Assembly: GCA_026008535.1 (NCBI GenBank)
Contig: BRKX01000017.1
Coordinates: 4,406,501 to 4,470,500 of the forward strand
DNA length: 64,000 nt
Source of the DNA: Perilla frutescens
Taxonomy: Eukaryota; Streptophyta; Magnoliopsida; Lamiales; Lamiaceae
Direction: 5' to 3'
Shown: positions 10,722 to 21,403 of the stretch, piece by piece
Numbering within the stretch: position 1 is the first letter of the stretch
How the letters are laid out: each line of letters begins with the position of its first letter
Notes under the pieces: model-generated
What the model saw: the letters and a program-made list of their open reading frames with translations, nothing else
The model's database searches: none
Told to the model about the DNA's origin: nothing
Translations under genes and position numbers: made by a program

Positions 10722-10809
10722 GAGCTTTTAATCAAGCTTCTAATCGAGCTTTTAATCGAGCTTCTAATCGAGCTTTTAATCGAGCTTAATCGAGCTTGTA
10801 ATCGAGCTT
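10722..10809. repeat. 12-bp satellite in hAT copy 2
   Basis: Repeats of the CTTTTAATCGAG type with CTTCTAATCGAG variants, one unit more than at 6043-6118. The 12-bp difference accounts for the whole length difference between the two hAT copies. Confidence 0.8.
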
Positions 10810-10813
10810 TGAT

Positions 10814-12295
10814 AAATAAGCTAAAAAAATTTAAATTTTCACCCCCAACAAGATTCAAGCATTAGCCAAATGTATTTCAATTTGTTATTATAGTCACTTG
10901 ATCAAATTATTAACAATTATGTTAATTGAATCAAATAACGTTTTTATAACAATTCTCCAAAACTTAAATATATGTAAATATTTATATATTATATTTATAT
11001 AAACATATATAATATCATATTATCAATTTATCAGATAAATATATTCAACTAATAATAATAGACTATATGAACTCTACGAAATCTAAGAATTAGTTTTATC
11101 ATAAAAAAAGGGAATTAATGAATGAGATTTACAAACATTAAGTTAAGCTTATTTTATTAAACAAAAAATAGGAATATGTAAATAGATTCATATGATAAAA
11201 AATAATGTAATAAAATATTGATTATCCAACTTTAAGATATCCATTTACAATTTATTTACTTAAAATATTAATACAAAATAGTATATTTAAATTTTGAAGC
11301 AGTCTAACAAAAAATTATCTAATTATGAGGTAATTAAAATTATAGTTTATAGTTATAATTAAGAATTGAGATTTGATAATGAAATAAACACAAATGAATT
11401 TGATTAAACCTATGATATCAAACAAACATCATTATATTGAATTAAATCACAATTATTCATCAACAAACAATTAATAGTGTCTAATAATTACTTAATTCAT
11501 TTGATTCGACAATATATATTATATCAATTTACTCAATTATTATATAATATACAAATATTATGTATACTTTAGCGTGCCTGATTGAAATATTTAATTTATA
11601 TACCAATAAAATAAAATAAAACTGAGACATAACAATAAAAATAAATTATGATTTATAAATCATATTATAAAAAACTTTGAAATTTGTGTTCGAATTAAGA
11701 TTATTATAAATATTTACTTATCAGTTGGAACATGCGTGAATGTGTAGTAAAAAATAATAAACTAACAAGAATAATGAACTATATCATCAATCAACTAATA
11801 TAATTACAATTTATATAAAAATGAAACTGAATAATCGATAAAATAGTAAGAAAATGAGATATGTTTGAATTATAATTTATAAATTGCATAATACAAAACA
11901 CTTTGAAATTTGAATTTGAATTAAGATGATTGTAAAATATTTGTATGTTGAAGTTTGAAAGAAAAATAATAAGCTATCATGGATAGTGAGATAAATTACT
12001 AATTAACTAATGAATATAATTTTTAAATAAAAAGTGAAAATGAATGATCGATAAAATAAAAATAAAATGAGACGTGAGTACATTATGATTTATAAATTGT
12101 ATTAGAATTTTTTTTGTATTTTAATTCAAATTAAGGTAAATATATATTAAAATTTGAATACACCTATATTAATAATGAAAAATAATTAAATGAGTAATAA
12201 ACATGACTACAATTACATAATTAAGTAATTAGTTTAAAGAAAATAAAATAAAAATAAACATAATTAAATAAAATCTAGAAAAGAAAAGAAAAGGA
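10814..12295. repeat. hAT copy 2 AT-rich core
   Basis: Matches the core at 6123-7606 almost base for base, including its three degenerate units of about 215-225 bp. No gene is seen. Confidence 0.72.
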
Positions 12296-12559
12296 CTCGA
12301 TCACAAATTTTATTATTATCGAGCTTTAATCGAGCTTTTTATCGAGTTTTTTTAATCGAACATGAACATATCCTTATCGAGTCGAACTCGAGCCGAGCTA
12401 GAATCGAACTCGATCACGAATTTTCTAATTCGAGCCGAACTCGAACTCAAACTCGAAGCTCGAGTCGAACTCGAGCTCGAGCTCGAACCGAGTATAACTT
12501 AAACGAGCCGAACTCGAGCTTGAAGGTATTCGGCTCGATTCCACTCGTTTACAGCCCTA

Positions 12560-12567
12560 GTTCCCAT
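12560..12567. repeat. target site duplication, right (hAT copy 2)
   Basis: GTTCCCAT, with the same one-base difference from the left duplicate as in copy 1. Confidence 0.83.
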
Positions 12568-12708
12568 ACTCATAATCACAGCACGTTAATGACGAAAGCT
12601 CTGTGTCGCGAGTTCAGTTACTCACAGCGAGTAACACAAAGCAAAAAAATGAACAAATTGCAAAAAAAAAGAATAAATTAACCGAAAATATGAGTCTGAA
12701 CTACAAAA

Positions 12709-12827
12709 GTGGTGCAACACGAGGACTTTCCAGGGGGTCACCCATCCTAGTACTACTCTCGCCCAAGCACCCTTAACTTCGGAGTTCTTATGGGATCCGG
12801 TGCATTAGTGCTGGTATGATCGCACCC
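12709..12827 (-). rRNA. 5S rRNA: 5S rRNA gene copy 17, class B
   Basis: Full-length class B copy with C39A, paralogue of 8018-8136. hAT copy 2 lies on its 3' side. Confidence 0.93.
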
Positions 12828-13236
12828 GTTAGAGTCTCTTCCCAATATTTTCTTACAGCTGTTGGCACAGAGGGCGGTGGGAGACTGTGAACTTCAAACG
12901 CGCCTAACTTTCGAACCGATTGGAGTTACCGTACGCACAGCAGGGTCACGTGAAGGTCTGGCAGATCCTTACGACGTGAACAACTGGGCTTGCCCGTTGT
13001 GAGCACTATCTGAGGTCAAAAAAGACCGTAGAGTACCGGTTTCGTTGCCCGCCGTGTTTCGACGACCAATAATTCAGAGATTGTGGGTCCCACACTCGTA
13101 ATCACGGCACGCTGATGACGAAAGCTCTGTATCGCGATTTCAGTTACTCACAACGAGTAACATAAAGCAAAAAATCTAACAAATTGCAAAAAAAAAAAGA
13201 ACAAATTATCCGAAAAGATGAATCTGAACTACAAAA

Positions 13237-13354
13237 GGGGTGCAACACGAGGACTTCCCAGGGGTCACCCATCCTAGTACTACTCTCACCCAAGCACGCT
13301 TAACGTCGGAGTTTTGATGGGATCCGGTGCATTAGTGCTGGTAAGATCGCACCA
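13237..13354 (-). rRNA. 5S rRNA: 5S rRNA gene copy 18, class A, 118 nt
   Basis: Paralogue of 8546-8663 with the same lost C and G1T, G41A, A50C and C67T, plus A11T. Confidence 0.92.
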
Positions 13355-13762
13355 GTTAGAGTCTCTTCACAATATTTTCGTATAGCTGTCGGCACAGCGG
13401 GCGGTGGGGGTCTCTGAACTTCAAACGCGCGTAACTTTCGAACCGATTGGAGTTACGGGGCGCACAGCATGTTCACGCGAAGGTCTCGCCGAGCCGTACG
13501 ACGTTAAGAACAGTGCTAGCCCGTAGTGTGCACTATCCGAGGTCAAAAAAGAGCGTAGAGTGCCGGTTTCGTGCCCCGCCGTGTTTCCACGACCTCTAAT
13601 TCAGAGAATGTGGATCCCACACTCGTAATCACAGCACGTTGATGATTAAAGCTCTGTGTCGCGAGTTCAGTTACTCACAGCGAGTAACATAAAGCAAAAA
13701 ATCAAACAAATTGCAAAAAAAAAAGAACAAATTATCCGAAAAGATGAGTCTGAACTACAAAA

Positions 13763-13881
13763 GGGGTGCAACACGAGGACTTCCCATGGGGTCACCCATC
13801 CTAGTACTACTCTCGCCCAAGCACCCTTAACTTCAGAGTTCTAATGGGATCCGGTGCATTAGTGCTGGTATGATCGCACCC
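13763..13881 (-). rRNA. 5S rRNA: 5S rRNA gene copy 19, A/B chimera
   Basis: The RNA 3' half is class A (C95A, G99, C118) while the 5' half has class B C57G and a b-type promoter spacer; also C39T and C47T. A crossover between RNA positions 57 and 95 explains this. The right end of the ~4.68 kb duplication falls here. Confidence 0.9.
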
Positions 13882-14289
13882 GTTAGAGTCTCTTCCCAAT
13901 ATTTTCTTACAGCTGCTGGCACAGAGGGCGGTGGGAGACTGTGAACTTCAAACGCGCCTAACTTTCGAACCGATTGGAGTTACCAGGCGCACAGCATGGT
14001 CACGTGAAGGTCTGGCAGATCCTTACGACGTGAACAACTGGGCTTGCCCGTTGTGTGCACTATCCGAGGTCAAAAAAGACCGTAGAGTGCCGGTTTCGTT
14101 GCCCGTCGTGTTTCGACGACCACTAATTCAGAGATTGTGGGTCCCACACTCGTAATCACGGCACGCTGATGACAAAAGCTCTTTGTCTTGATTTCAGTTA
14201 CTCAAAACGAGTAACATAAAGCAAAAAATCGAACAAATTGCCAAAAAAAAAGAACAAATTATCCGAAAAGATGAGTCTGAACTACAAAA

Positions 14290-14407
14290 GGGGTGCAACA
14301 CGAGGACTTCCCAGGGGTCACCCATCCTAGTACTACTCTCGCCCAAGCACGCTTCACTTCGGAGTTCTGATGGGATCCGGTGCATTAGTGCTGGTATGAT
14401 CGCACCC
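14290..14407 (-). rRNA. 5S rRNA: 5S rRNA gene copy 20, class A, 118 nt
   Basis: Class A copy lacking one C of the 91-95 run, with T53G in box A. Confidence 0.92.
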
Positions 14408-14814
14408 GTTAGAGTCTCTTCATAATATTTTCTTATAGCTGCCGGCACAGCGGGCGGTGGGGGTCTCTGAACTTCAAACGCACGTAACTTTCGAACCGAT
14501 TGGAGTTACAGGGCGCACAGCATGTTCACGCGAAGGTCTCGCCGAGCCGTACGACATTAAAAATAGTGCTAGCCCGTTGTGTTCACTATCCGAGGTCAAA
14601 AAAGAGCGTAGAGTGCAGGTTTCGTGCCCCGCCGTGTTTCGACGTCATCTAATTCAGAGAATGTGGTTCCCACACTCGTAATCACAGCACGTTGATGACG
14701 AAAGCTCTATGTCGCGAGTTCAGTTACTCACAGCGAGTAACATAAAGCAAAAAAATGAACAAATTGCAAAAAAAAAGAATAAATTATCTGAAAATATGAG
14801 TCTGAATTACAAAA

Positions 14815-14933
14815 TTGGTGCAACACGAGGACTTTCCAGGGGGTCACCCATCCTAGTACTACTCTCGCCCAAGCACCCTTAACTTCGGAGTTCTGATGGG
14901 ATCCGGTGCATTAGTGCTGGTATTATCGCACCC
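14815..14933 (-). rRNA. 5S rRNA: 5S rRNA gene copy 21, class B
   Basis: Class B copy with C10A and C119A. C119A makes the flanking 3' T-run TTTT interrupted by A (ends CCAATTTT). Confidence 0.91.
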
Positions 14934-15341
14934 GTTAGAGTATCTTCCCAATATTTTCTTACAGCTGCTGGCACAGAGGGCGGTGGGAGACTGTGAACTT
15001 CAAACGCGCCTAACTTTCGAACCGATTGGAGTTACCGGGCGCACAGCATGGTCACGCGAAGGTCTGGCAGATCCATAAGACGTGAACAACTGGGCTTGCC
15101 CGCTGTGTGCACTATCCGAGGTCAAAAAAGACCGTAGAGTGCCGATTTCGTTGCCCGTCGTGTTTCGACGACCACTAATTCAGAGATTGTGGGTCCCACA
15201 CTCGTAATGACGGAACGTTGATGACAAAAGCTCTGTGTCGCGATTTCAGTTACTCACAACGAGTAACATAAAGCAAAAAATCGAACAAATTGCAAAAAAA
15301 AAAGAACAAATTATCCGAAAAGATGAGTCTGAACTACAAAA

Positions 15342-15460
15342 GGGGTGCAACACGAGGACTTCCCATGGGGTCACCCATCCTAGTACTACTCTCGCCCAAG
15401 CACGCTTAACTTCGGAGTTCTGATGGGATCCGGTGCATTAGTGCTGGTATGATCGCACCC
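15342..15460 (-). rRNA. 5S rRNA: 5S rRNA gene copy 22, class A (reference copy)
   Basis: Clean class A gene: the 5S rRNA component of the large ribosomal subunit. The RNA starts GGGTGCGATC and ends GTTGCACCCC. Helix I can pair GGGTGC (1-6) with GCACCC (113-118). Box A (about 50-64) is AGTTAAGCGTGCTTG, the intermediate element (67-72) is CGAGAG, and box C (about 80-97) includes AGGATGGGTGACC. Only C95A, a frequent class A variant that creates an NcoI site, is seen. On the promoter side TATACG lies at -30 and C at -1; TTTT follows the 3' end directly. Transcription by RNA polymerase III with TFIIIA is expected from the family. Confidence 0.97.
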
Positions 15461-15867
15461 GTTAGAGTCTCTTCACAATATTTTCGTATAGCTGCCGGCA
15501 CAGCGGGCGGTGGGGGTCTATGAACTTTAAACGCCGTAACTTTCGAACCGATTGGAGTTACGAGGGGCACAGCATGTTCACGCAAAGGTCTCGCCGAGCC
15601 CTATGACGTTAAGAACAGTGCTAGCCCGTAGTGTGCACTATCCGAGGTCAAAAAAGAGCGTAGAGTGCCGGTTTCGTGCCCCGCCGTGTTTCGACGACCT
15701 CTAATTCAGAGAATGTGGTTCCCACACTCGTAATCAAAGCACGTTGATGATGAAAGCTCTTTCTCGCGAGTTCAGTTACTCACAGTGAGTAACATAAAGC
15801 AAAAAAATGAACAAATTGCAAAAAAAAAAGAATAAATTATCCGAAAATATGAGTCTGAACTACAAAA

Positions 15868-15986
15868 GTGGTGCAACACGAGGACTTTCCAGGGGGTCAC
15901 CCATCCTAGTACTACTCTCGCCCAAGCACCCTTAACTTCGGAGTTCTGATGGGATCCGGTGCATTAGTGCTGGTATGATCGCACCC
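15868..15986 (-). rRNA. 5S rRNA: 5S rRNA gene copy 23, class B (reference copy)
   Basis: Clean class B gene. It differs from class A by C57G inside box A (AAGGGTGC for AAGCGTGC), G99A, and C118A, which removes the terminal helix I pair with G1. All other internal control sequence matches. Its promoter side has TGTAAG at -30 where class A has TATAAG. Weaker transcription than class A is an inference from these changes; a minor or tissue-specific 5S type is also possible. Confidence 0.95.
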
Positions 15987-16395
15987 GTTAGAGTCTCTTC
16001 CCAATATTTTCTTACAGCTGCTGGCACAGAGGGCAGTGGGAGACTGTGAACTTCAAACGCGCCTAACTTTCAAACCGATTGGAGTTACCGGGCGCACAGC
16101 ATGGTCACGCGAAGGTCTGGCAGATCCATACGACGTGAACAACTGGGCTTGCCCGTTGTGTGCACTATCCGAGGTCAAAAAAGACCGTAGAGTGCCGGTT
16201 TCGTTGCCCGCCGTGTTTCGACGACCACTAATTCAGAGATTGTGGGTCCCACACTCGTAATCACGGCACGCTGATGACGAAAGCTCTGTGTCGCGATTTC
16301 AGTTACTCACAACGAGTAACATAAAGCAAAAAATCGAACAAATTGCAACAAAAAAAAGAACAAATTATCCGAAAAGATGAGTCTGAACTACAAAA

Positions 16396-16514
16396 GGGGT
16401 GCAACACGAGGACTTCCCATGGGGTCACCCATCCTAATACTACTCTCGCCCAAGCACGCTTAACTTCGGAGTTCTGATGGGATCCGGTGCATTAGTGCTG
16501 GTATGATCGCACCC
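16396..16514 (-). rRNA. 5S rRNA: 5S rRNA gene copy 24, class A
   Basis: Full-length class A copy with C78T and C95A. First gene of the 1056-bp dimer that occurs three times from here. Confidence 0.95.
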
Positions 16515-16924
16515 GTTAGAGTCTCTTCACAATATTTTCTTATAGCTGCCGGCACAGCGGGCGGTGGGGGTCTCTGAATTTCAAACGCGAGTAACTTTCG
16601 AACCGATGGGAGTTACGGGGCGCACAACATGTTCACCCAAAGGTCTCGTCTAGCCGTACTTTGTTAAGAACAGTGCTAGCCCGTAGTGTGCACTATCTGA
16701 GGTCAAAAAAGAGTGTAGAGTGCCGGTTTCGTGCCCCGTCGTGTTTCGACGACCTCTAATTCAGAGAATGTGGTTCCCACACTCGTAATCACAGCACGTT
16801 GATGACGAAAGCTCTTTGTCGCGAGTTCAGTTACCCACAGCAAGTAACATAAAGCAAAAAAAATGAACAAATTGCAAAAAAAAAAAGAATAAATTATCCG
16901 AAAATATGAGTCTGAACTACAAAA

Positions 16925-17043
16925 GTGGTGCAACACGAGGACTTTCCAGGGGGTCACCCATCCTAGAACTACTCTCGTCCAAGCACCCTTAACTTCGGAG
17001 TTCTGATGGGATCCGGTGCATTAGTGCTGGTATGATCGCACCC
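16925..17043 (-). rRNA. 5S rRNA: 5S rRNA gene copy 25, class B
   Basis: Full-length class B copy with G66A and A77T, variants shared with the next two class B copies. Confidence 0.93.
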
Positions 17044-17451
17044 GTTAGAGTCTCTTCCCAATATTTTCTTACAGCTGCTGGCACAGAGGGCAGTGGGAGA
17101 CTGTGAACTTCAAACGCGCGTAACTTTTGAACCGATTGGAGTTACCGGGCGCACAGCATGGTCACGCAAAGGTCTGGCAGATCCATATGACGTGAACAAC
17201 TAGGCTTGCCCGTTGTGTGCACTATCCGAGGTCAAAAAAGACCGTAGAGTGCCGGTTTCATTGCCCGCCGTGTTTCGACGACCACTAATTCAGAGATTGT
17301 GGGTCCCACACTCGTAATCACGGCACGCTGATGACGAAAGCTCTGTGTCGCGATTTCAGTTACTCACAACGAGTAACATAAAGCAAAAAATCGAACAAAT
17401 TGCCAAAAAAAAAGAACAAATTATCCGAAAAGATGAGTCTGAACTACAAAA

Positions 17452-17570
17452 GGGGTGCAACACGAGGACTTCCCATGGGGTCACCCATCCTAATACTACT
17501 CTCGCCCAAGCACGCTTAACTTCGGAGTTCTGATTGGATCCGGTGCATTAGTGCTGGTATGATCGCACCC
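17452..17570 (-). rRNA. 5S rRNA: 5S rRNA gene copy 26, class A
   Basis: Full-length class A copy with C36A, C78T and C95A. Confidence 0.95.
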
Positions 17571-17980
17571 GTTAGAGTCTCTTCACAATATTTTCTTATA
17601 GCTGCCGGCACAGCGGGCGGTGGGGGTCTCTGAATTTCAAACGCGAGTAACTTTCGAACCGATGGGAGTTACGGGGCGCACAGCATGTTCACCCAAAGGT
17701 CTCGTCGAGCCGTACTTTGTTAAGAACAGTGCTAGCCCGTAGTGTGCACTATCTGAGGTCAAAAAAGAGTGTAGAGTGCCGGTTTCGTGCCCCGTCGTGT
17801 TTCGACGACCTCTAATTCAGAGAATGTGGTTCCCACACTCGTAATCACAGCACGTTGATGACGAAAGCTCTTTGTCGCGAGTTCAGTTACCCACAGCAAG
17901 TAACATAAAGCAAAAAAAATGAACAAATTGCAAAAAAAAAAAGAATAAATTATCCGAAAATATGAGTCTGAACTACAAAA

Positions 17981-18099
17981 GTGGTGCAACACGAGGACTT
18001 TCCAGGGGGTCACCCATCCTAGAACTACTCTCGTCCAAGCACCCTTAACTTCGGAGTTCTGATGGGATCCGGTGCATTAGTGCTGGTATGATCGCACCC
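17981..18099 (-). rRNA. 5S rRNA: 5S rRNA gene copy 27, class B
   Basis: Full-length class B copy with G66A and A77T, identical to copy 25. Confidence 0.93.
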
Positions 18100-18507
18100 G
18101 TTAGAGTCTCTTCCCAATATTTTCTTACAGCTGCTGGCACAGAGGGCAGTGGGAGACTGTGAACTTCAAACGCGCGTAACTTTTGAACCGATTGGAGTTA
18201 CCGGGCGCACAGCATGGTCACGCAAAGGTATGGCAGATCCATATGACGTGAACAACTAGGCTTGCCCGTTGTGTGCATATCCGAGGTCAAAAAAGACCGT
18301 AGAGTGCCGGTTTCATTGCCCGCCGTGTTTCGACGACCACTAATTCAGAGATTGTGGGTCCCACACTCGTAATCACGGCACGCTGATGACGAAAGCTCTG
18401 TGTCGCGATTTCAGTTACTCACAACGAGTAACATAAAGCAAAAAATCGAACAAATTGCCAAAAAAAAAAGAACAAATTATCCGAAAAGATGAGTCTGAAC
18501 TACAAAA

Positions 18508-18626
18508 GGGGTGCAACACGAGGACTTCCCATGGGGTCACCCATCCTAATACTACTCTCGCCCAAGCACGCTTAACTTCGGAGTTCTGATGGGATCCGGT
18601 GCATTAGTGCTGGTATGATCGCACCC
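18508..18626 (-). rRNA. 5S rRNA: 5S rRNA gene copy 28, class A
   Basis: Full-length class A copy with C78T and C95A, third member of the 1056-bp dimer series. Confidence 0.95.
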
Positions 18627-19035
18627 GTTAGAGTCTCTTCACAATATTTTCTTATAGCTGCCGGCACAGCGGGCGGTGGGGTTCTCTGAATTTCAAACGC
18701 GAGTAACTTTCGAACCGATGGGAGTTACGGGGCGCACAACATGTTCATGCAAAGGTCTCGTCGAGCCGTACTTTGTTAAGAACAGTGCTAGCCCGTAGTG
18801 TGCACTATCTGAGGTCAAAAAAGAGTGTAGAGTGCCGGTTTCGTGCCCCATCGTGTTTCGACGACCTCTAATTCAGAGAATGTGGTTCCCACACTCATAA
18901 TCACAGCACGTTGATGACGAAAGCTCTTTGTCGCGAGTTCAGTTACCCACAGCAAGTAACAGAAAGCAAAAAAAATGAACAAATTGCAAAAAAAAAAGAA
19001 TAAATTATCCGAAAATATGAGTCTGAACTACAAAA

Positions 19036-19083
19036 GTGGTGCAACACGAGGACTTTCCAGGGGGTCACCCATCCTAGAACTAC
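19036..19083 (-). pseudogene. 5S rRNA: truncated 5S rRNA gene copy 29, class B
   Basis: Only the 3' 48 nt of a class B gene remain (with G99A, C118A and A77T). The plus strand runs from CCTAGAACTAC straight into AGCTGCTGG of the spacer. Relative to copy 27, 100 bp are missing: RNA positions 1-71 and the first 29 bp of promoter spacer. A shared TAC at both ends suggests microhomology-mediated deletion. No start site, -30 element or box A remains, so it cannot be transcribed as 5S rRNA. Confidence 0.92.
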
Positions 19084-19463
19084 AGCTGCTGGCACAGAGG
19101 GCAGTGGGAGACTGTGAACTTCAAACGCGCGTAACTTTCGAACCGATTGGAGTTACCGGGCGCACAGCATGGTCACGCAAAGGTCTGGCAGATCCATATG
19201 ACGTGAACAACTAGGCTTGCCCGTTGTGTGCACTATCCGAGGTCAAAAAAGACCGTAGAGTGCCGGTTTCATTGCCCGCCGTGTTTCGACGACCACTAAT
19301 TCAGAGATTGTGGGTCCCATTCTCGTAATCACGGCACGCTGATGACGAAAGCTTTGTGTCACGATTTCAGTTACTCACAACGAGTAACATAAAGCAAAAA
19401 ATCGAACAAATTGCCAAAAAAAAAAGAACAAATTATCCGAAAAGATGAGTCTGAACTACAAAA

Positions 19464-19582
19464 GGGGTGCAACACGAGGACTTTCCAGGGGGTCACCCAT
19501 TCTAGTACTACTCTCGCCCAAGCACGCTTAACTTCGGAGTTCTGATGGGATCCGGTGCATTAGTGCTGGTATGATCGCACCC
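19464..19582 (-). rRNA. 5S rRNA: 5S rRNA gene copy 30, A/B chimera
   Basis: Full-length gene with class B G99A but class A C57 and C118, plus G82A. Its promoter-side spacer lacks 168 bp directly after position -4, so the -30 element is gone. Confidence 0.9.
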
Positions 19583-19822
19583 GTTGTGGTCACTATCCGA
19601 CGTCAAAAAAGAGCGTAGAGTGCCGGTTTCGTGCCCCGCCGTGTTTCGACGACCTCTAATTCAGAGAATGTGGTTCCCACACTCGTAATCACAGCACGTT
19701 GATGACGAAAGCTCTATGTCGCGAGTTCAGTTACTCACAGCGAGTAACATAAAGCAAAAAAATGAACAAATTGCAAAAAAAAAAGAATAAATTATGCGAA
19801 AATATGAATCTGAACTACAAAA
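19583..19822. repeat. spacer-a with 168-bp deletion
   Basis: The plus strand jumps from CGCACCCGTT at the 5S 5' end to GTGGTCACTATCC of mid-spacer. The CCCGTT sequence is common to both parents. The spacer is about 240 bp instead of 408, and the -30 region of gene copy 30 is absent. Confidence 0.88.
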
Positions 19823-19941
19823 GTGGTGCAACACGAGGACTTTCCAGGCGGTCACCCATCCTAGTACTACTCTCGCCCAAGCACCCTTAACTTCGGTGTT
19901 CTGATGGGATCCGGTGTATTAGTGCTAGTATGATCGCACCC
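19823..19941 (-). rRNA. 5S rRNA: 5S rRNA gene copy 31, class B
   Basis: Full-length class B copy with C15T, G25A, T45A and C93G. T45A first appears here and marks most class B copies up to about 41 kb. Confidence 0.92.
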
Positions 19942-20349
19942 GTTAGAGTATCGTCCCAATATTTTCTCACAGCTGCTGGCACAGAGGGCGGTGGGAGACT
20001 GTGAACTTCAAACGCGCCTAACTTTCGAACCGATTGGAGTTACCAGGCGCACAGCATGGTCACGCGAAGGTCTGGCAGATCCATAAGACGTGAAAAACTG
20101 GGCTTGCCCGCTGTGTGCACTATCCGAGGTCAAAAAAGACCGTAGAGTGCCGGTTTCGTTGCCCGCCGTGTTTCAACGACCACTAATTCAGAGATTGTGG
20201 GTCCCACACTCGTAATCACGGCACGCTGATGACAAATGCTCTGTGTCGCGATTTCAGTTACTCACAACGAGTAACATAAAGCAAAAAATCGAACAAATTG
20301 CAAAAAAAAAAGAACAAATTATCCGAAAAGATGAGTCTGAACTACAAAA

Positions 20350-20468
20350 GGGGTGCAACACGAGGACTTCCCATGGGGTCACCCATCCTAGTACTACTCT
20401 CGCCCAAGCACGCTTCACTTCGGAGTTCTGATGGGATCCGGTGCATTAGTGCTGGTATGATCGCACCC
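20350..20468 (-). rRNA. 5S rRNA: 5S rRNA gene copy 32, class A
   Basis: Full-length class A copy with T53G in box A and C95A. Confidence 0.94.
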
Positions 20469-20874
20469 GTTAGAGTCTCTTCACAATATTTTCGTATAGC
20501 TGCCGGCACAGCGGGCGGTGGGGGTCTCTGAACTTTAAACGCCGTAACTTTCGAACCGATTGGAGTTACGAGGCGCACAGCATGTTCACGCAAAGGTCTC
20601 ACCGAGCCGTATGACGTTAAGAACAGTGCTAGCCCGTAGTGTGCACTATCCGAGGTCAAAAAAGAGCGTAGAGTGCCGGTTTCGTGCCCCGCCGTGTTTC
20701 GACGACCTCTAATTCAGAGAATGTGGTTCCCACACTCGTAATCAAAGCACGTTGATGACGAAAGCTCTTTCTCGCGAGTTCAGTTACTCACAGCGAGTAA
20801 CATAAAGCAAAAAAATGAACAAATTGCAAAAAAAAAGAATAAATTATCCGAAAATATGAGTCTGAACTACAAAA

Positions 20875-20993
20875 GTGGTGCAACACGAGGACTTTCCAGG
20901 GGGTCACCCATCCTAGTACTACTCTCGCCCAAGCACCCTTAACTTCGGAGTTCTGATGGGATCCGGTGCATTAGTGCTGGTATGATCGCACCC
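20875..20993 (-). rRNA. 5S rRNA: 5S rRNA gene copy 33, class B
   Basis: Full-length class B consensus copy, without T45A. Confidence 0.94.
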
Positions 20994-21403
20994 GTTAGAG
21001 TCTCTTCCCAATATTTTCTTACAGCTGCTGGCACAGAGGGCAGTGGGAGACTGTGAACTTCAAACGCGCCTAACTTTCAAACCGATTGGAGTTACCGGGC
21101 GCACAGCATGTTCACGCGAAGGACTGGAAGATGCATACGAGGTGAACAACTGGGCTTGCCCGTTGCGAGCACTATCCGAGGTCAAAAAAGACCGTAGAGT
21201 GCCGGTTTCGTTGCCCGCCGTGTTTCGACGACCACTAATTCAGAGATTGTGAGTCCCACACTCGTAATCACGGCACGCTGATGACAAAAGCTCTGTGTCG
21301 CGATTTCAGTTATTCACAACGAGTAATATAAAGCAAAAAATCGAACAAATTGCCAAAAAAAAAAAGAACAAATTATCCGAAAAGATGAGTCTGAACTACA
21401 AAA

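Larger units (their letters stand above)
10514..12559. mobile_element. non-autonomous hAT-like DNA transposon, copy 2 (2046 bp)
   Basis: Near-identical copy of the element at 5835-7868, at the same spacer position with the same flanking variants. It therefore arose by tandem duplication of the host array and not by a second insertion. It is 12 bp longer because of one extra unit in the left satellite (about 10722-10809), and differs at a few single bases (for example CTCGATCACAAA against CTCGATAACAAA near the right tract). It has no transposase gene; the open frame at 10541-10789 is only the GAGC repeat. Confidence 0.85.
9111..13770. repeat. segmental duplication, right copy (~4.68 kb, with hAT)
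   Basis: Right-hand copy of the block that starts near 4.4 kb. It differs from the left copy by scattered single-base changes, variable A-tract lengths and one extra 12-bp unit in the hAT subterminal repeat. Boundaries were judged by eye from where private variants stop matching. Confidence 0.85.
16396..19463. repeat. three tandem copies of a 1056-bp 5S dimer
   Basis: Class A genes begin at 16396, 17452 and 18508 (exactly 1056 bp apart), each followed by a class B gene. Private variants are shared: C78T in the A genes, A77T plus G66A in the B genes, and CGAACCGATGGGAGTTAC in spacer-a. The third copy has lost 100 bp. Near identity indicates recent amplification of the dimer. Confidence 0.92.

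Noticed and set aside
10541..10789. An open frame rich in serine in the left end of the hAT element
   Set aside because: It is a translation of the GAGC/TCGAG simple repeat and has no transposase motif.
20342..20659. A 105-codon minus-strand open frame
   Set aside because: It overlaps a 5S gene and its spacer in sense, is open in only a few units and shows no protein features.
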